A DNA stretch of 64,000 nucleotides from JBAXTE01 sp037130365 (GTDB lineage Bacteria > Bacteroidota > Bacteroidia > Bacteroidales > WCHB1-69). The translations under genes and the position numbers were made by a program. The DNA lies in the NCBI GenBank assembly GCA_037130365.1, contig JBAXTE010000002.1:1-64000 (forward strand), given 5' to 3'. The stretch's first letter is position 1, and the number at the start of each line of letters is the position of its first letter. Positions 16,879 to 26,531 of the stretch are shown here, piece by piece. The notes below the pieces were generated by a model, which searched no databases, was not told the DNA's origin, and worked only from the letters and a program-made list of their open reading frames with translations.

Positions 16879-19662
16879 ATGGAATACAACTTTATTGAAC
16901 TTGAGCAAAAGTGGCAACAGTATTGGAGCAATCACAAAACATTTAAAGCCGAAAATCAATCGGAAAAACCTAAATTTTACGTCCTCGATATGTTTCCGTA
17001 TCCTTCGGGAGCTGGCTTACACGTAGGTCATCCACTAGGTTATATTGCTTCGGATATCTACTCTCGCTACAAACGTTTGCTTGGGTTTAATGTGTTGCAT
17101 CCCATGGGCTACGATGCTTACGGTTTGCCCGCCGAACAATACGCAATTCAAACGGGACAACATCCTGCAATTACCACCGAACAGAATTTAAAACGCTATC
17201 GCGAACAACTCGATAAAATTGGCTTCTCCTTCGATTGGGAGCGAGAAGTACGCACTTGCGACCCTCACTATTACAAATGGACCCAATGGACATTTATTCA
17301 AATTTTTGAACATTGGTACAACAAAAAAAGTCAAAAAGCAGAACCCATTTCGGAGTTGATTAAGGCTTTCGAAATCAACGGAAATCACGATATCGATGCT
17401 GCTACTTCTCAATTAGAGCTGTTTTCGGCTCAAGAATGGAATTCGATGAGCGAAAAAGAGCAACAGTCGATGTTGATGAACTACCGAATTACCTACCTTT
17501 CGGATACGATGGTAAACTGGTGTCCACAACTGGGAACCGTGTTGGCAAACGACGAAGTTATCAACGGACTTTCGGCTCGTGGTGGTTATCCTGTTGAACG
17601 CAAATTGATGCGACAATGGTCGTTGCGAATTACAGCTTATGCCGACCGCCTGCTAAACGGATTAGACGAATTGGATTGGTCGGACTCCATTAAAGAGATT
17701 CAACGCAATTGGATTGGTCGCAGCGAAGGCGCTTCCATTAACTTTAATATCGAAGGAACTTCAGAAACCATGGAGGTGTTTACCACCCGCCCAGATACTA
17801 TTTTTGGCGTAACATTTATGGTATTCTGTCCCGAACACGAACTGCTTGCAACCATCGTCACCGACGAACATAAAGAGGAGGTGCAAAAATACTTAACTTG
17901 GGCAAAAAATCGTTCGGAGCGCGAACGTCAAACCGAAGTTAAAAAGGTAAGTGGTGTGTTCACTGGTGCTTATGCAATCAACCCATTCAACGGAGTAAAA
18001 ATTCCAATTTGGGTTTCGGAATATGTTTTAGCCGGTTACGGAACAGGCGCAATTATGGCAGTTCCAGCACACGATAGTCGCGACTTTGCTTTTGCACGCC
18101 ATTTTAATTTACCTATTACCCAAGTAATTAGCAAAGAGGGCGAAACGCCCACCAATCCAAGCACTTGGGAAGAATCCTACGACTCCAAAGAGGGCATCTG
18201 CATCAACTCCGATTTTATTACCGGAATGAGTGCGAAAAATGGGGCTAAAGCGGTTATCAATAAAGTAAAAGAGTTAAATATTGGCAAAGGAACGGTAAAC
18301 TTCCGTTTACGTGATGCCATTTTCAGTCGCCAACGCTACTGGGGCGAGCCATTTCCTGTTTACTACAACGATGGAATGCCCTACATGTTAAACGTGAATG
18401 AACTTCCATTGGAATTACCCGAAGTGGATAAATATTTACCCACCGAATCGGGAGAACCACCGTTGGCTCGCGCTAAAAACTGGAAAACTGCCGACGGATA
18501 TCAACTGGAAACCAATACCATGCCTGGGTTTGCGGGCTCAAGTGCATACTATTTACGATATATGGATCCCACCAACAACGTGGAGTTCTTCTCGAAACAA
18601 GCCAACAACTATTGGGAAAATGTAGATTTATACATTGGTGGTTCCGAACATGCTACGGGTCACCTACTTTATGCCCGTTTTTGGAATAAATTCCTCTTCG
18701 ATTTAGGTCTTTGTTGCAAAGATGAACCTTTCAAAAAATTGATTAATCAAGGAATGATTCAAGGACGTTCGAGTTTTGTTTATCGCATAAATGGCTCAAA
18801 TACGTTTGTTTCGTACGGACTTAAAGACAACTACGAAACCACGGCTTTGCATGTGGATATCAATATTGTGGATAATGAAATTTTAAATATCGATGCATTC
18901 CGCAATTGGCGTCCCGAATTCAGTGATGCTGATTTTATCCTCGACGAAGGTAAATATGTGTGTGGTTGGGAAGTTGAAAAGATGTCTAAATCGATGCACA
19001 ATGTTCAAAACCCCGACGATTTAGTGGAAAAATACGGTGCTGACACCTTGCGTATGTATGAAATGTTCCTAGGACCACTCGAGCAATCGAAACCTTGGGA
19101 TACCAAAGGAATTGAAGGCGTTTTTAGATTCTTGAAAAAGTTCTGGCGATTGTTTCACGATGCAGAATCCAATTTTGTGGTCAGCAACGAAACAGCTACT
19201 CCCGATGAATTAAAAATTCTACACAAAGCCATCAAACGGATAAAAGAGGATACCGAACGCTTTTCGTTTAACACCGCGGTAAGTGTCTTTATGATTTGTG
19301 TAAACGAACTTCAAGACAAGAAGTGCAACAAACGTGAAATTCTCGAACCGCTTACCATTCTGATTTCATCGTATGCGCCACATATTGCAGAAGAGTTATG
19401 GCAATTGCTTGGGCACAACGAAAGCATCACTTTTGCTTCGTTCCCCGAACTCAACGAAACTTATTTAACCGAAGATTCTTTCAATTATCCAGTGTCGTTT
19501 AACGGAAAAATGCGCTTTTTACTATCATTGCCTATCGTTTTAACTATTCCAGAAATAGAAGCTGCAGTTTTAGCTCACCCAGATTCTGAACGTTGGCTTG
19601 AAGGAAAAACTCCAAAAAAGGTCATTATTGTTCCGAAGAAGATTGTCAATATTGTGATTTGA
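16879..19662 (+). CDS. leuS: Leucyl-tRNA synthetase
   Basis: 927 residues, full length for the family. It has the class I signature PYPSGAGLHVGHPLGY (near residue 41, HIGH motif as HVGH) and the editing CP1 domain (VFTTRPDTIFGVTFMV; GYGTGAIMAVPAHDSRD with the conserved Asp). The zinc-region/catalytic core contains YWGEPFPVY and SAYYLRYMDP, and the second signature is EKMSKSMHNV (near 703). The C-terminal anticodon-binding domain is present. It charges tRNA-Leu in the cytosol. The gene is clearly richer in G+C than its neighbours (one 60-nt line from 17101 is 32/60 GC), perhaps from codon selection or transfer. Confidence 0.97.
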   Translation: MEYNFIELEQKWQQYWSNHKTFKAENQSEKPKFYVLDMFPYPSGAGLHVGHPLGYIASDIYSRYKRLLGFNVLHPMGYDAYGLPAEQYAIQTGQHPAITTEQNLKRYREQLDKIGFSFDWEREVRTCDPHYYKWTQWTFIQIFEHWYNKKSQKAEPISELIKAFEINGNHDIDAATSQLELFSAQEWNSMSEKEQQSMLMNYRITYLSDTMVNWCPQLGTVLANDEVINGLSARGGYPVERKLMRQWSLRITAYADRLLNGLDELDWSDSIKEIQRNWIGRSEGASINFNIEGTSETMEVFTTRPDTIFGVTFMVFCPEHELLATIVTDEHKEEVQKYLTWAKNRSERERQTEVKKVSGVFTGAYAINPFNGVKIPIWVSEYVLAGYGTGAIMAVPAHDSRDFAFARHFNLPITQVISKEGETPTNPSTWEESYDSKEGICINSDFITGMSAKNGAKAVINKVKELNIGKGTVNFRLRDAIFSRQRYWGEPFPVYYNDGMPYMLNVNELPLELPEVDKYLPTESGEPPLARAKNWKTADGYQLETNTMPGFAGSSAYYLRYMDPTNNVEFFSKQANNYWENVDLYIGGSEHATGHLLYARFWNKFLFDLGLCCKDEPFKKLINQGMIQGRSSFVYRINGSNTFVSYGLKDNYETTALHVDINIVDNEILNIDAFRNWRPEFSDADFILDEGKYVCGWEVEKMSKSMHNVQNPDDLVEKYGADTLRMYEMFLGPLEQSKPWDTKGIEGVFRFLKKFWRLFHDAESNFVVSNETATPDELKILHKAIKRIKEDTERFSFNTAVSVFMICVNELQDKKCNKREILEPLTILISSYAPHIAEELWQLLGHNESITFASFPELNETYLTEDSFNYPVSFNGKMRFLLSLPIVLTIPEIEAAVLAHPDSERWLEGKTPKKVIIVPKKIVNIVI

Positions 19663-19690
19663 GTCGAAAGTTTGTAAAACCAAAAGTCTA

Positions 19691-21241
19691 TTAACTTATG
19701 ATCAGTTTTCGAACTTCGCTAAGTCCATTATCGCCCTTAATTTGAATCAGGTATACTCCTTGTTTTAAATTGCTTGTATTGATTTCAACTTGATTATTTG
19801 TGCCCAGATTTGAATATTTATAAATCAGCTTTCCGGTGAGATCATAAATTGAAATACTCGCATTTTGACCAATGGTATTCCTCGAAAATGAAATGTATAC
19901 CTTGTCCTGAGCTGGATTTGGAAAGATTGAAAATGACAATGTAGACGATTCATTATCCATAGTAGATAATTCACCGCAATAAATGTATTTTGAATAAGAA
20001 CCCAAAGAGTTGTGTGTGTAATTTACTGTTGAGTTTAGAACGGTTGAAGTAGTTGGGGTGATGGTTGAAGTCTGCAATGCGAGTGTTTTTTGGCTGTTAA
20101 CTAAATCAAATGTGATATTGTTACATAATCCGTTGCCGTTTGTATCTAACATCGAAATTACGCTTCCATCATTATAACCATGGCCGGCATTTACAATATA
20201 ATTTCCTTTTTGAGTAATTCCCCTAAATTCAACATTTCTGTTGCTTCCAACATTCCCTTCAGCGCGTTTTTTCCAAACGACAGAGCCGGTATTTGAAAGA
20301 CAAACTACAGCTTGATTAAATGCTGAATTATCATAAATATTTCCAGAAACAACAACATTTCTTCCGTTATTTATTGCCACAATATCTCGGAGCGTAAACT
20401 GAGTGTACGTTACCGTGAGTTCATTAAAAGAAAGTAATTCTAAAAGAGAGTTGTAAATAGCTACAAATTCTGTTTTGTTATCATTACTATTATTGTAATT
20501 TCCGACCACAGCGTAACCCCCATTTTGATTAAGTTTTACCATTTTTATTGGTATTATTTGCATCCCAGTGTAAGTGTATGCTGATTGTGAAAGCACTGTT
20601 CCTAAGGCGCTAACTTTAGAAACAAGGAGCGAATTAACGTTATAACTAGAGGTAAGCACATAGTTATTTCCATCGGGAATTATGCTTACACACGTGGTGA
20701 CTCCGGTACTAAGTGGATAATAGTATTGTGTTTGCCACTCAATATTTCCGGTTTGATCACATTTAATCACATAATTATTTAATGTACATTGACCACCTCC
20801 AAAAAGAAACCCGTTATCTCCCACAATTGCTTTAGATAAGGAAAATGAATTCATGTTCCCCGTAGTGATATAGTATATTTTTTGCCATAACAAACTTCCA
20901 GCGGAACTGAATTTTACAATTAATGTTGAGCCAGTATGCTCGTTTGAAGCTGTCATAAAGTAAAAGCTTCCATCGTTTGCTTCCACAATTTTTGGTGAAA
21001 CTGCAGCAATATTAGCATCAGTAAACTTGTAATTCCAGATTGGTGAAAACGATTCATCCCAACGGGTAATTAGGAGCTTGTACACGCTGTCATACCCAAC
21101 GGTAATGTATCCACCAGAATTTAAATGCTCAATATTTTCGAACGAGCCATGTTCAGAAACTTTTAAGTAAACAGGTGTTTGAGCGTTAATAAACCCAAAT
21201 GTTAATGCAATTATTATTATTATGAGGAATGTACGTTTCAT
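19691..21241 (-). CDS. Secreted protein with T9SS type A sorting domain
   Basis: 516 residues. The signal peptide is MKRTFLIIIIIALTFGFINAQ. The body is strand-rich, with repeated segments of the form GGYITVGYD / NGGYAVVGNYNN / GRNVVVSGNIYD, suggesting a beta-propeller of about six or seven blades. The last ~80 residues (SIFPNPAQDKVYISF, SIYDLTGKLIYKY, LKQGVYLIQIKG, RKLIIS) form the Por secretion tail (T9SS type A). It should be exported through the T9SS and anchored or released at the surface. It converges on leuS with only 28 nt between. Confidence 0.9.
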   Translation of the reverse strand: MKRTFLIIIIIALTFGFINAQTPVYLKVSEHGSFENIEHLNSGGYITVGYDSVYKLLITRWDESFSPIWNYKFTDANIAAVSPKIVEANDGSFYFMTASNEHTGSTLIVKFSSAGSLLWQKIYYITTGNMNSFSLSKAIVGDNGFLFGGGQCTLNNYVIKCDQTGNIEWQTQYYYPLSTGVTTCVSIIPDGNNYVLTSSYNVNSLLVSKVSALGTVLSQSAYTYTGMQIIPIKMVKLNQNGGYAVVGNYNNSNDNKTEFVAIYNSLLELLSFNELTVTYTQFTLRDIVAINNGRNVVVSGNIYDNSAFNQAVVCLSNTGSVVWKKRAEGNVGSNRNVEFRGITQKGNYIVNAGHGYNDGSVISMLDTNGNGLCNNITFDLVNSQKTLALQTSTITPTTSTVLNSTVNYTHNSLGSYSKYIYCGELSTMDNESSTLSFSIFPNPAQDKVYISFSRNTIGQNASISIYDLTGKLIYKYSNLGTNNQVEINTSNLKQGVYLIQIKGDNGLSEVRKLIIS

Positions 21242-21283
21242 AAGGCTAAATATTAGTTTGAAATCTTGTTTAATCTCGAAATT

Positions 21284-21832
21284 TTATTTTTTGTCAATCT
21301 CTTTTTGAAAGTCGTTTTCAGTTATAATCATGTTGTTTGACATTGCAAATGCTCGTTGAGCTGAGGCAAATTCTTGATCGAAGCCCATTTCTTCTTTAGA
21401 TACTTTTGCAACAATTTCATCGATCCTTTTTTGATCTTTTGGAGTTATTTTTTTCTTGGTAATGATGTCTATCATCTCTTTATAATCTTTTTCGTAGATA
21501 TCAACATAGAATTGAAATAATTTCAATCCTTTATCTCTTAATTGGGAATTATTTTTGAAACTACCTAGGGTTTTAAGTTCAGCTAATGACGCTTTTGCTT
21601 GAATTCCAAAATCATTGAATGACTTTTTTATGGTCTCTGCATCACCAGCGTTAATATCTTCTCCTAGTTTTAAGATTGTTTTAATCGTTTTTCCTTGAAG
21701 GTTTACGATGTAATCGTTGTATTCAGTGGCCGAAGAAAATTTTAATTTGCTTGATTTTTTAGCAACTTGAGCTACTGAAACGCTCGTTGAGAGCATTACA
21801 GTGACTACAATTAATGAAAATATATATTTCAT
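21284..21832 (-). CDS. Periplasmic four-helix-type surface protein, paralog A (LIC_11966-like)
   Basis: 182 residues. The signal peptide (MKYIFSLIVVTVMLSTSVSVAQ) has no Cys lipobox. The mature region is helical and shares most residues with the next gene upstream: FSSATEYNDYIV, FNDFGIQAKASLAEL, LFQFYVDIYEKDYKEMIDI and VSKEEMGFDQEF. It resembles the LIC_11966 surface-protein family as I remember it, of unknown function. It is the downstream copy of a tandem duplication in which the lipid anchor has been lost or was never gained. The gap of 174 nt contains the terminator of the other copy, so the two are separately transcribed. Confidence 0.7.
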   Translation of the reverse strand: MKYIFSLIVVTVMLSTSVSVAQVAKKSSKLKFSSATEYNDYIVNLQGKTIKTILKLGEDINAGDAETIKKSFNDFGIQAKASLAELKTLGSFKNNSQLRDKGLKLFQFYVDIYEKDYKEMIDIITKKKITPKDQKRIDEIVAKVSKEEMGFDQEFASAQRAFAMSNNMIITENDFQKEIDKK

Positions 21833-21945
21833 ATTTTTTAATTTTAGATTATTGAACCAATTATCAAAATTAAAGGAATCTGCATATTAATGAATACTTA
21901 TTATTGAAATGCAAAATGTTCGTTTGTATTAAGAATTACAAATAT

Positions 21946-21988
21946 AAAAAAAAGTGTCGAGAAAAACACGATATTCACCTCGACACTT
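21946..21988 (-). terminator. Intrinsic terminator between the two paralogs
   Basis: On the minus strand a 10-bp perfect stem (aagtgtcgag, arms 21979-21988 and 21952-21961) is followed by a U run (21953-21946). It lies 18 nt after the stop of the lipoprotein paralog. Confidence 0.8.
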
Positions 21989-22006
21989 CATCTTTAATCA
22001 ATAAAA

Positions 22007-22573
22007 TTATTGCTTGTCAATCTCTTTTTGAATACCGTTTTCAATAATTTTCATGTTGTTTTTCTTTGCAAAAGCTTGTTGAGCAGCTGCAAAATCTTGA
22101 TCGAAGCCCATTTCTTCTTTAGAAACTTTAGCAACGATTTCATCTACTCTTTTTTGATCTTTTGGAGTCACTTTTTCTTTTGTAATGATGTCTATCATCT
22201 CCTTATAATCTTTTTCGTAGATATCAACATAGAATTGAAATAATTTCAACCCTTTATCTCTTAAATCCGAATTATCTTCAAAACTATCTAGTTTTTTTAG
22301 TTCAGCTAAAGATGCTTTTGCTTGAGTTCCAAAATCATTGAATGATTTTTTTATAGCCTCTGCATCACCACCGCCCATGACTTCGCCAAGTTTTAAGGTT
22401 GCTTTAATGGTTTTTTCTTGAAGTTTTACGATATAATCGTTGTATTCAATTGCCGAAGAAAAGGTTAGTTTGTCTGATTTTTTTTCTTCCTTACTTTTGT
22501 CTGATCCACTACTACAAGAAGTAATGATAAACAATGCTAGAATTGATGTTCCAATGGTAAAAAGTTTTTTCAT
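22007..22573 (-). CDS. Lipoprotein, paralog B (LIC_11966-like)
   Basis: 188 residues. The signal ends in the lipobox FIITSC followed by SSGSDKS, so the mature protein is lipid-anchored. The mature domain is near-identical in long stretches to the copy at 21284-21832 (ALFKF..., KGLKLFQFYVDIYEKDY, TPKDQKRVDEIVAKVSKEE). About 70-85 nt upstream of each start also match (aatctgcaaac / tattgaaatgcaaaa), so the duplication included the regulatory region. The function is unknown. Confidence 0.7.
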   Translation of the reverse strand: MKKLFTIGTSILALFIITSCSSGSDKSKEEKKSDKLTFSSAIEYNDYIVKLQEKTIKATLKLGEVMGGGDAEAIKKSFNDFGTQAKASLAELKKLDSFEDNSDLRDKGLKLFQFYVDIYEKDYKEMIDIITKEKVTPKDQKRVDEIVAKVSKEEMGFDQDFAAAQQAFAKKNNMKIIENGIQKEIDKQ

Positions 22574-22704
22574 ATTTATATTGTTTTAGTTTATTGAGCC
22601 AAATTAATAAAAAAAATGAGAATCTGCAAACAATGAATATTAATTATTGAAATGCAAAAATTTATCTCTCAAATAACCAGTCAGATAGGCAATAAAAAAA
22701 TCAA

Positions 22705-23331
22705 TTACAACGACGACGAAATAAATTTATCAGGATTGATCACATATTGTTCTGAGTGATATCCATTAATCAATTTCAAGATTGAAAGTAACGATTCTTT
22801 TTCTGCTAATGGCGTGTAAGCCAATATTTTATCATTATCGGCATGAATAATACTATTCACTTCATCTAACTCTTTTTGTCCTTTAGTGGTAAGCTTTACT
22901 CGTTTTATTCGCTTATCTAGTTTGTCGTCAATCTCTTTTACATAACCCATTTCAACGAGTCGTTTCATAATCTTAGCACCCGTAGTAAGTTCCGTAACAG
23001 TTTGTGTATAAACATCTGACTTAGCAGGATTTTCAAGGTTTTTAATTGCAAGTAAAAATTTATATTCATCATAAGTTTTAATATTATGATGTGTAAATAC
23101 CTCTTTATGATAAAGTTTAGTGTACTTGCTAATTCTTGAAAAAAGATCAATGATATCGATGTTTATTTCTTGCTCGTTTGTAGAATTATCTTCGACGCTA
23201 TTTCCTTCCGCATTTTTAGAGAGCCAAGAGCTGAAACTTTTTAGGTTTTCGTTTTGAGTTTCAGAATAATATAGTTGGTACAAGCAGATAAGCTCTACTA
23301 TCTTCAATCCGTCCATTTTTTGTGTTTCCAT
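22705..23331 (-). CDS. MarR-type winged-helix regulator
   Basis: 208 residues with an unusual ~70-residue N-terminal extension before the MarR core. The core includes KTYDEYKFLLAI, the recognition region VTELTTGAKIMKRLVEMGYVKE, the wing with DDKLDKRIKRVKLTTKGQKEL and a C-terminal dimer helix. It lies 16 nt downstream of parC and is probably co-transcribed with it. Targets are not evident; no palindrome was noticed nearby. Confidence 0.75.
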   Translation of the reverse strand: METQKMDGLKIVELICLYQLYYSETQNENLKSFSSWLSKNAEGNSVEDNSTNEQEINIDIIDLFSRISKYTKLYHKEVFTHHNIKTYDEYKFLLAIKNLENPAKSDVYTQTVTELTTGAKIMKRLVEMGYVKEIDDKLDKRIKRVKLTTKGQKELDEVNSIIHADNDKILAYTPLAEKESLLSILKLINGYHSEQYVINPDKFISSSL

Positions 23332-23347
23332 AATTTGTGTTTAAATA

Positions 23348-26023
23348 TTAAAACAAGGTCATTTGAACCGCATCATCATCTTCCAGTGATTTTGGGTTTC
23401 TATTTTTTACTTCTTCAATCAGAGTGCTGGGATTTTCCCATAACTCTTCTAATTCTGGATCTTCTATTTCAATTTCTTCTTCAATTTCTTCGGGCTCTTC
23501 AAATGGAAGTGGGTCAAGAAGAGTAATTGATTTAAAAGTGTCTATTGCAAGCCGTTTTCCTTTGGCTTTAATGCTCATTATTTCAGTTGCGGTTGCCACA
23601 TTAATAATCTCAACAATAAGCTCGTTTTTCTTATTTTTCCACTTTAGCTCAATTTGAGGACAATAATCGTTGGTGATTGCTAATATTGTAATCAATGCTG
23701 GATTAGCAAAGAAATCTACTCTTTTGTCGCTACTTTCTGGTAGAAAACGCTTGATGAAATACTTTCCACTTTCATTGTCCTTATAAACCACAGTAATGGG
23801 TTTTGCAGGATTATACTTTTCTAAAATCAACAAATCGTCTTCAAAGTGAAGGGTTAAATCCACTTTTTTAGTTTGATAATATCCAGATTTATACAAGATT
23901 AAGATTTGATGACTGCCTTTAAAATGTCCTAACAATCTGCCTCTAGATTCTGTATTTAGGCGCATAATGCTTTCGTCGTACCACAATTCAAGAGCCGATA
24001 ATGTTGAAGTTCCCTTTTCGAGTAAATCAATTCGTTTTACAGGATTTCTGCTTAATATATTCCCAATCGAATTCCTGTTTTTTACACTCAGGGAACCGAA
24101 ATTAAACTCGAACGTTAGTTTTTTGAGTTTAGGTTTTGGCTTCAGATTTATCTTTACTTTTTCTGATTCGCCATTTGGGTTAGAACTAAAATATATAACT
24201 TTTGAGTTCTTTGTTCCTTTGGTAAGATCATACTCTTTGTCGCGAGTAATGCCCCCAATCGAAAAACGTTTCACCATTACATTTCCATACGGACCATCGG
24301 TATAGATAAGATGATAAACTGTGCGATCATCGTTCTTTTTGAAAATATCTACATGAATAATATTTTGGCCTACAAAACCCTTTTCGGAAACTTTAGTAAC
24401 TACAAATTTCCCGTCACCTCTAAAAATAATTGCGTCGTCTATATCGGAGCAATCACAAACAAATTCATCTTTTTTAAGACTAAAACCAATGAATCCTTCC
24501 GCTTTATTGACATATAATTTTTGATTTGCAACGGCAACTAATTGAGCTTCAATGTTTTCAAAATTACGAATTTCGGTTAATCGTTCTCGTCCTTTTCCGT
24601 ATTTCTTTTTTATCTGACGGAAATAATTTATGGCATAATCTATTAAATTTTCAAGATGATTTGCCACTTCATCCATTTCAAATTCTAAATTATTGATTAA
24701 TTCATCTGCTTTAAACGCATCAAATTTGGATATTCGTTTGATTTTAATTTCTGGTAATCGCTCGATATCATCTCTTGTAATTTCGCGTTTGAATATTTTT
24801 TTGAAGGGTTCAATTGCTTCGTCAATGGTGGTGATTACACTTTCCCATGTTTCACAATTTTCGATGAGGTTATAGATCCTGTTTTCGATAAATATTTTTT
24901 CGAGTGAAGAGAAATGCCACTGTTCTTCGAGTTCAAACATCCTAATTTCTAACTCTTTGCGAAGTAAACCAACCGTGTTTTCAGTAGAAAATTTAAGTAG
25001 TTCTGTCGTGCTAGGAAAAATTGGATTATTGTCTTTAATCACACAGGTATTTGGAGAAATCGACACTTCGCAATTTGTAAAAGCGTAAAGCGCATCTATG
25101 GTTTGATCGGGAGAGATATTTGGAACAAGATGAATTAAAATTTCAACATTTTCGGAAGTATTATCATCAATTTTTTTGATTTTAATTTTCCCTTTTTCGT
25201 TTGCCTGCACGATTGAATCGATGAGCGAAGAGGTATTTGTTGAAAATGGAATCTCTTTAATCACCAATGTTTTTTTATCGAGAATGCTAATTTTGGCTCT
25301 AACTCTAATTTTTCCACCTCTCACACCATCATTATATCTTGTAACATCAACAAGACCTCCGGTTTGAAAATCAGGAAAAAGCTCAAAAGGTTTGTTTTCG
25401 AGATGAGCAATGGAGGCGTCGATTAGTTCAACAAAATTATGAGGCATTATTTTGCTAGCCAGTCCAACAGCAATTCCTTCAACTCCTTGAGCTAATAGCA
25501 GCGGAAATTTTACTGGTAAAGCCATCGGCTCTTTATTTCTGCCATCGTAAGAAGATTTCCACTGCGTTGTTTTTGTGTTAAATACAACATCTAAGGCAAA
25601 CTTCGATGGGCGAGCTTCGATATATCGTGGAGCAGCAGCAGAATCACCAGTAAGAATATTTCCCCAGTTTCCCTGCATATCAATAAGCAGATCTTTTTGT
25701 CCTAATTGTACAATTGCATCGCCAATAGAGCGGTCGCCATGTGGGTGATATTTCATGGTATTTCCAATAATATTTGCCACTTTATTGTATCTGCCGTCGT
25801 CCAATTCTTTCATGGAGTGCATAATTCTTCGTTGCACAGGTTTAAATCCATCCACAATTTCTGGAACTGCACGTTGGAGAACTACATACGAAGCATAATC
25901 CAACCACCAATTCTTAAACATACTTTGGATGTTGGTGATTTTATGCAATTTACTGTCGGCAACAGCCTCTTCAATAGGATATTCTTCTTCGTTTATTAAG
26001 TCGTCAATTTCCTCTTTAGTCAT
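23348..26023 (-). CDS. parC: DNA topoisomerase IV subunit A
   Basis: 891 residues. The N-terminal breakage-reunion domain shows DYASYVVLQRAVPEIVDGFK, KYHPHGDRSIGDAIVQL, QGNWGN and catalytic Tyr near 134 in AAPRYIEARPS. A coiled-coil segment (residues ~430-480) and a degenerate C-terminal beta-pinwheel domain follow, ending in an acidic tail (EEPEEIEEEIEIEDPE). It fits ParC rather than GyrA of Bacteroidota by length and the missing GyrA box. With ParE it decatenates chromosomes. parE is not adjacent. The position equal to E. coli GyrA Ser83 is Arg (HGDRS). A TATTTTTG -7 box lies at 26051-26044. Confidence 0.9.
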   Translation of the reverse strand: MTKEEIDDLINEEEYPIEEAVADSKLHKITNIQSMFKNWWLDYASYVVLQRAVPEIVDGFKPVQRRIMHSMKELDDGRYNKVANIIGNTMKYHPHGDRSIGDAIVQLGQKDLLIDMQGNWGNILTGDSAAAPRYIEARPSKFALDVVFNTKTTQWKSSYDGRNKEPMALPVKFPLLLAQGVEGIAVGLASKIMPHNFVELIDASIAHLENKPFELFPDFQTGGLVDVTRYNDGVRGGKIRVRAKISILDKKTLVIKEIPFSTNTSSLIDSIVQANEKGKIKIKKIDDNTSENVEILIHLVPNISPDQTIDALYAFTNCEVSISPNTCVIKDNNPIFPSTTELLKFSTENTVGLLRKELEIRMFELEEQWHFSSLEKIFIENRIYNLIENCETWESVITTIDEAIEPFKKIFKREITRDDIERLPEIKIKRISKFDAFKADELINNLEFEMDEVANHLENLIDYAINYFRQIKKKYGKGRERLTEIRNFENIEAQLVAVANQKLYVNKAEGFIGFSLKKDEFVCDCSDIDDAIIFRGDGKFVVTKVSEKGFVGQNIIHVDIFKKNDDRTVYHLIYTDGPYGNVMVKRFSIGGITRDKEYDLTKGTKNSKVIYFSSNPNGESEKVKINLKPKPKLKKLTFEFNFGSLSVKNRNSIGNILSRNPVKRIDLLEKGTSTLSALELWYDESIMRLNTESRGRLLGHFKGSHQILILYKSGYYQTKKVDLTLHFEDDLLILEKYNPAKPITVVYKDNESGKYFIKRFLPESSDKRVDFFANPALITILAITNDYCPQIELKWKNKKNELIVEIINVATATEIMSIKAKGKRLAIDTFKSITLLDPLPFEEPEEIEEEIEIEDPELEELWENPSTLIEEVKNRNPKSLEDDDAVQMTLF

Positions 26024-26531
26024 TTTAATCTTCTCTATTTCTACAAAAATACATTATTAATAAATGTAACCTTAATAATACCTCATCTTTTAATTAACAG
26101 GGCTCTGTTGATTATACTCAAAGTGAAAATATTGTATTTTTTGAATGAAATATTATGTAAAAGTTGAAAAAGGAAGTATTTTTTTCTCAATGAAACTGCT
26201 AATGTCAAATTGAATTCCTAGATAGTTCCAAAACCTTTATTAATTCAATTTGAGCACTGACCGTTGTATATGTTGTAATACGTTGAGTTAGTTTTAATTC
26301 AATCTATCAGAAGCATTTTTTCAATATAAAGATTTTAGTAATCAACATGCCACTTGTCCGATAAACAAGCTGGTATTCAGCGATATTGCCTTTTTAAGAC
26401 AGGAGAAATTGACAATACCAGAAGCAAAATTTAATAAATTGGAATCAGTTTTCACAAATTCAGTTAGCCCTTAGGTGTCATTAAAATTTTATACTTGAAT
26501 AGATTATGTATATTTTTGCAAAAAACTACAA
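26024..26531. other. Divergent spacer with promoters and a coding-like remnant
   Basis: The -7 box for parC is TATTTTTG (26051-26044, minus). For the phosphatase gene it is TATTTTTG (26511-26518, plus), 13 nt before its start. The open frame 26298-26474 is listed separately. The rest, near 26100-26290, shows nothing. Confidence 0.5.
26298..26474 (+). pseudogene. Coding-like C-terminal remnant, origin unknown
   Basis: An open frame without start begins after a stop at 26295 and reads LSEAFFQYKDFSNQHATC, then INKLVFSDIAFLRQEKL, EAKFNKLESVFTNSVSP and a stop at 26472. The composition is protein-like, but no family is recognised. It may be the tail of a lost gene or chance. Confidence 0.25.
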
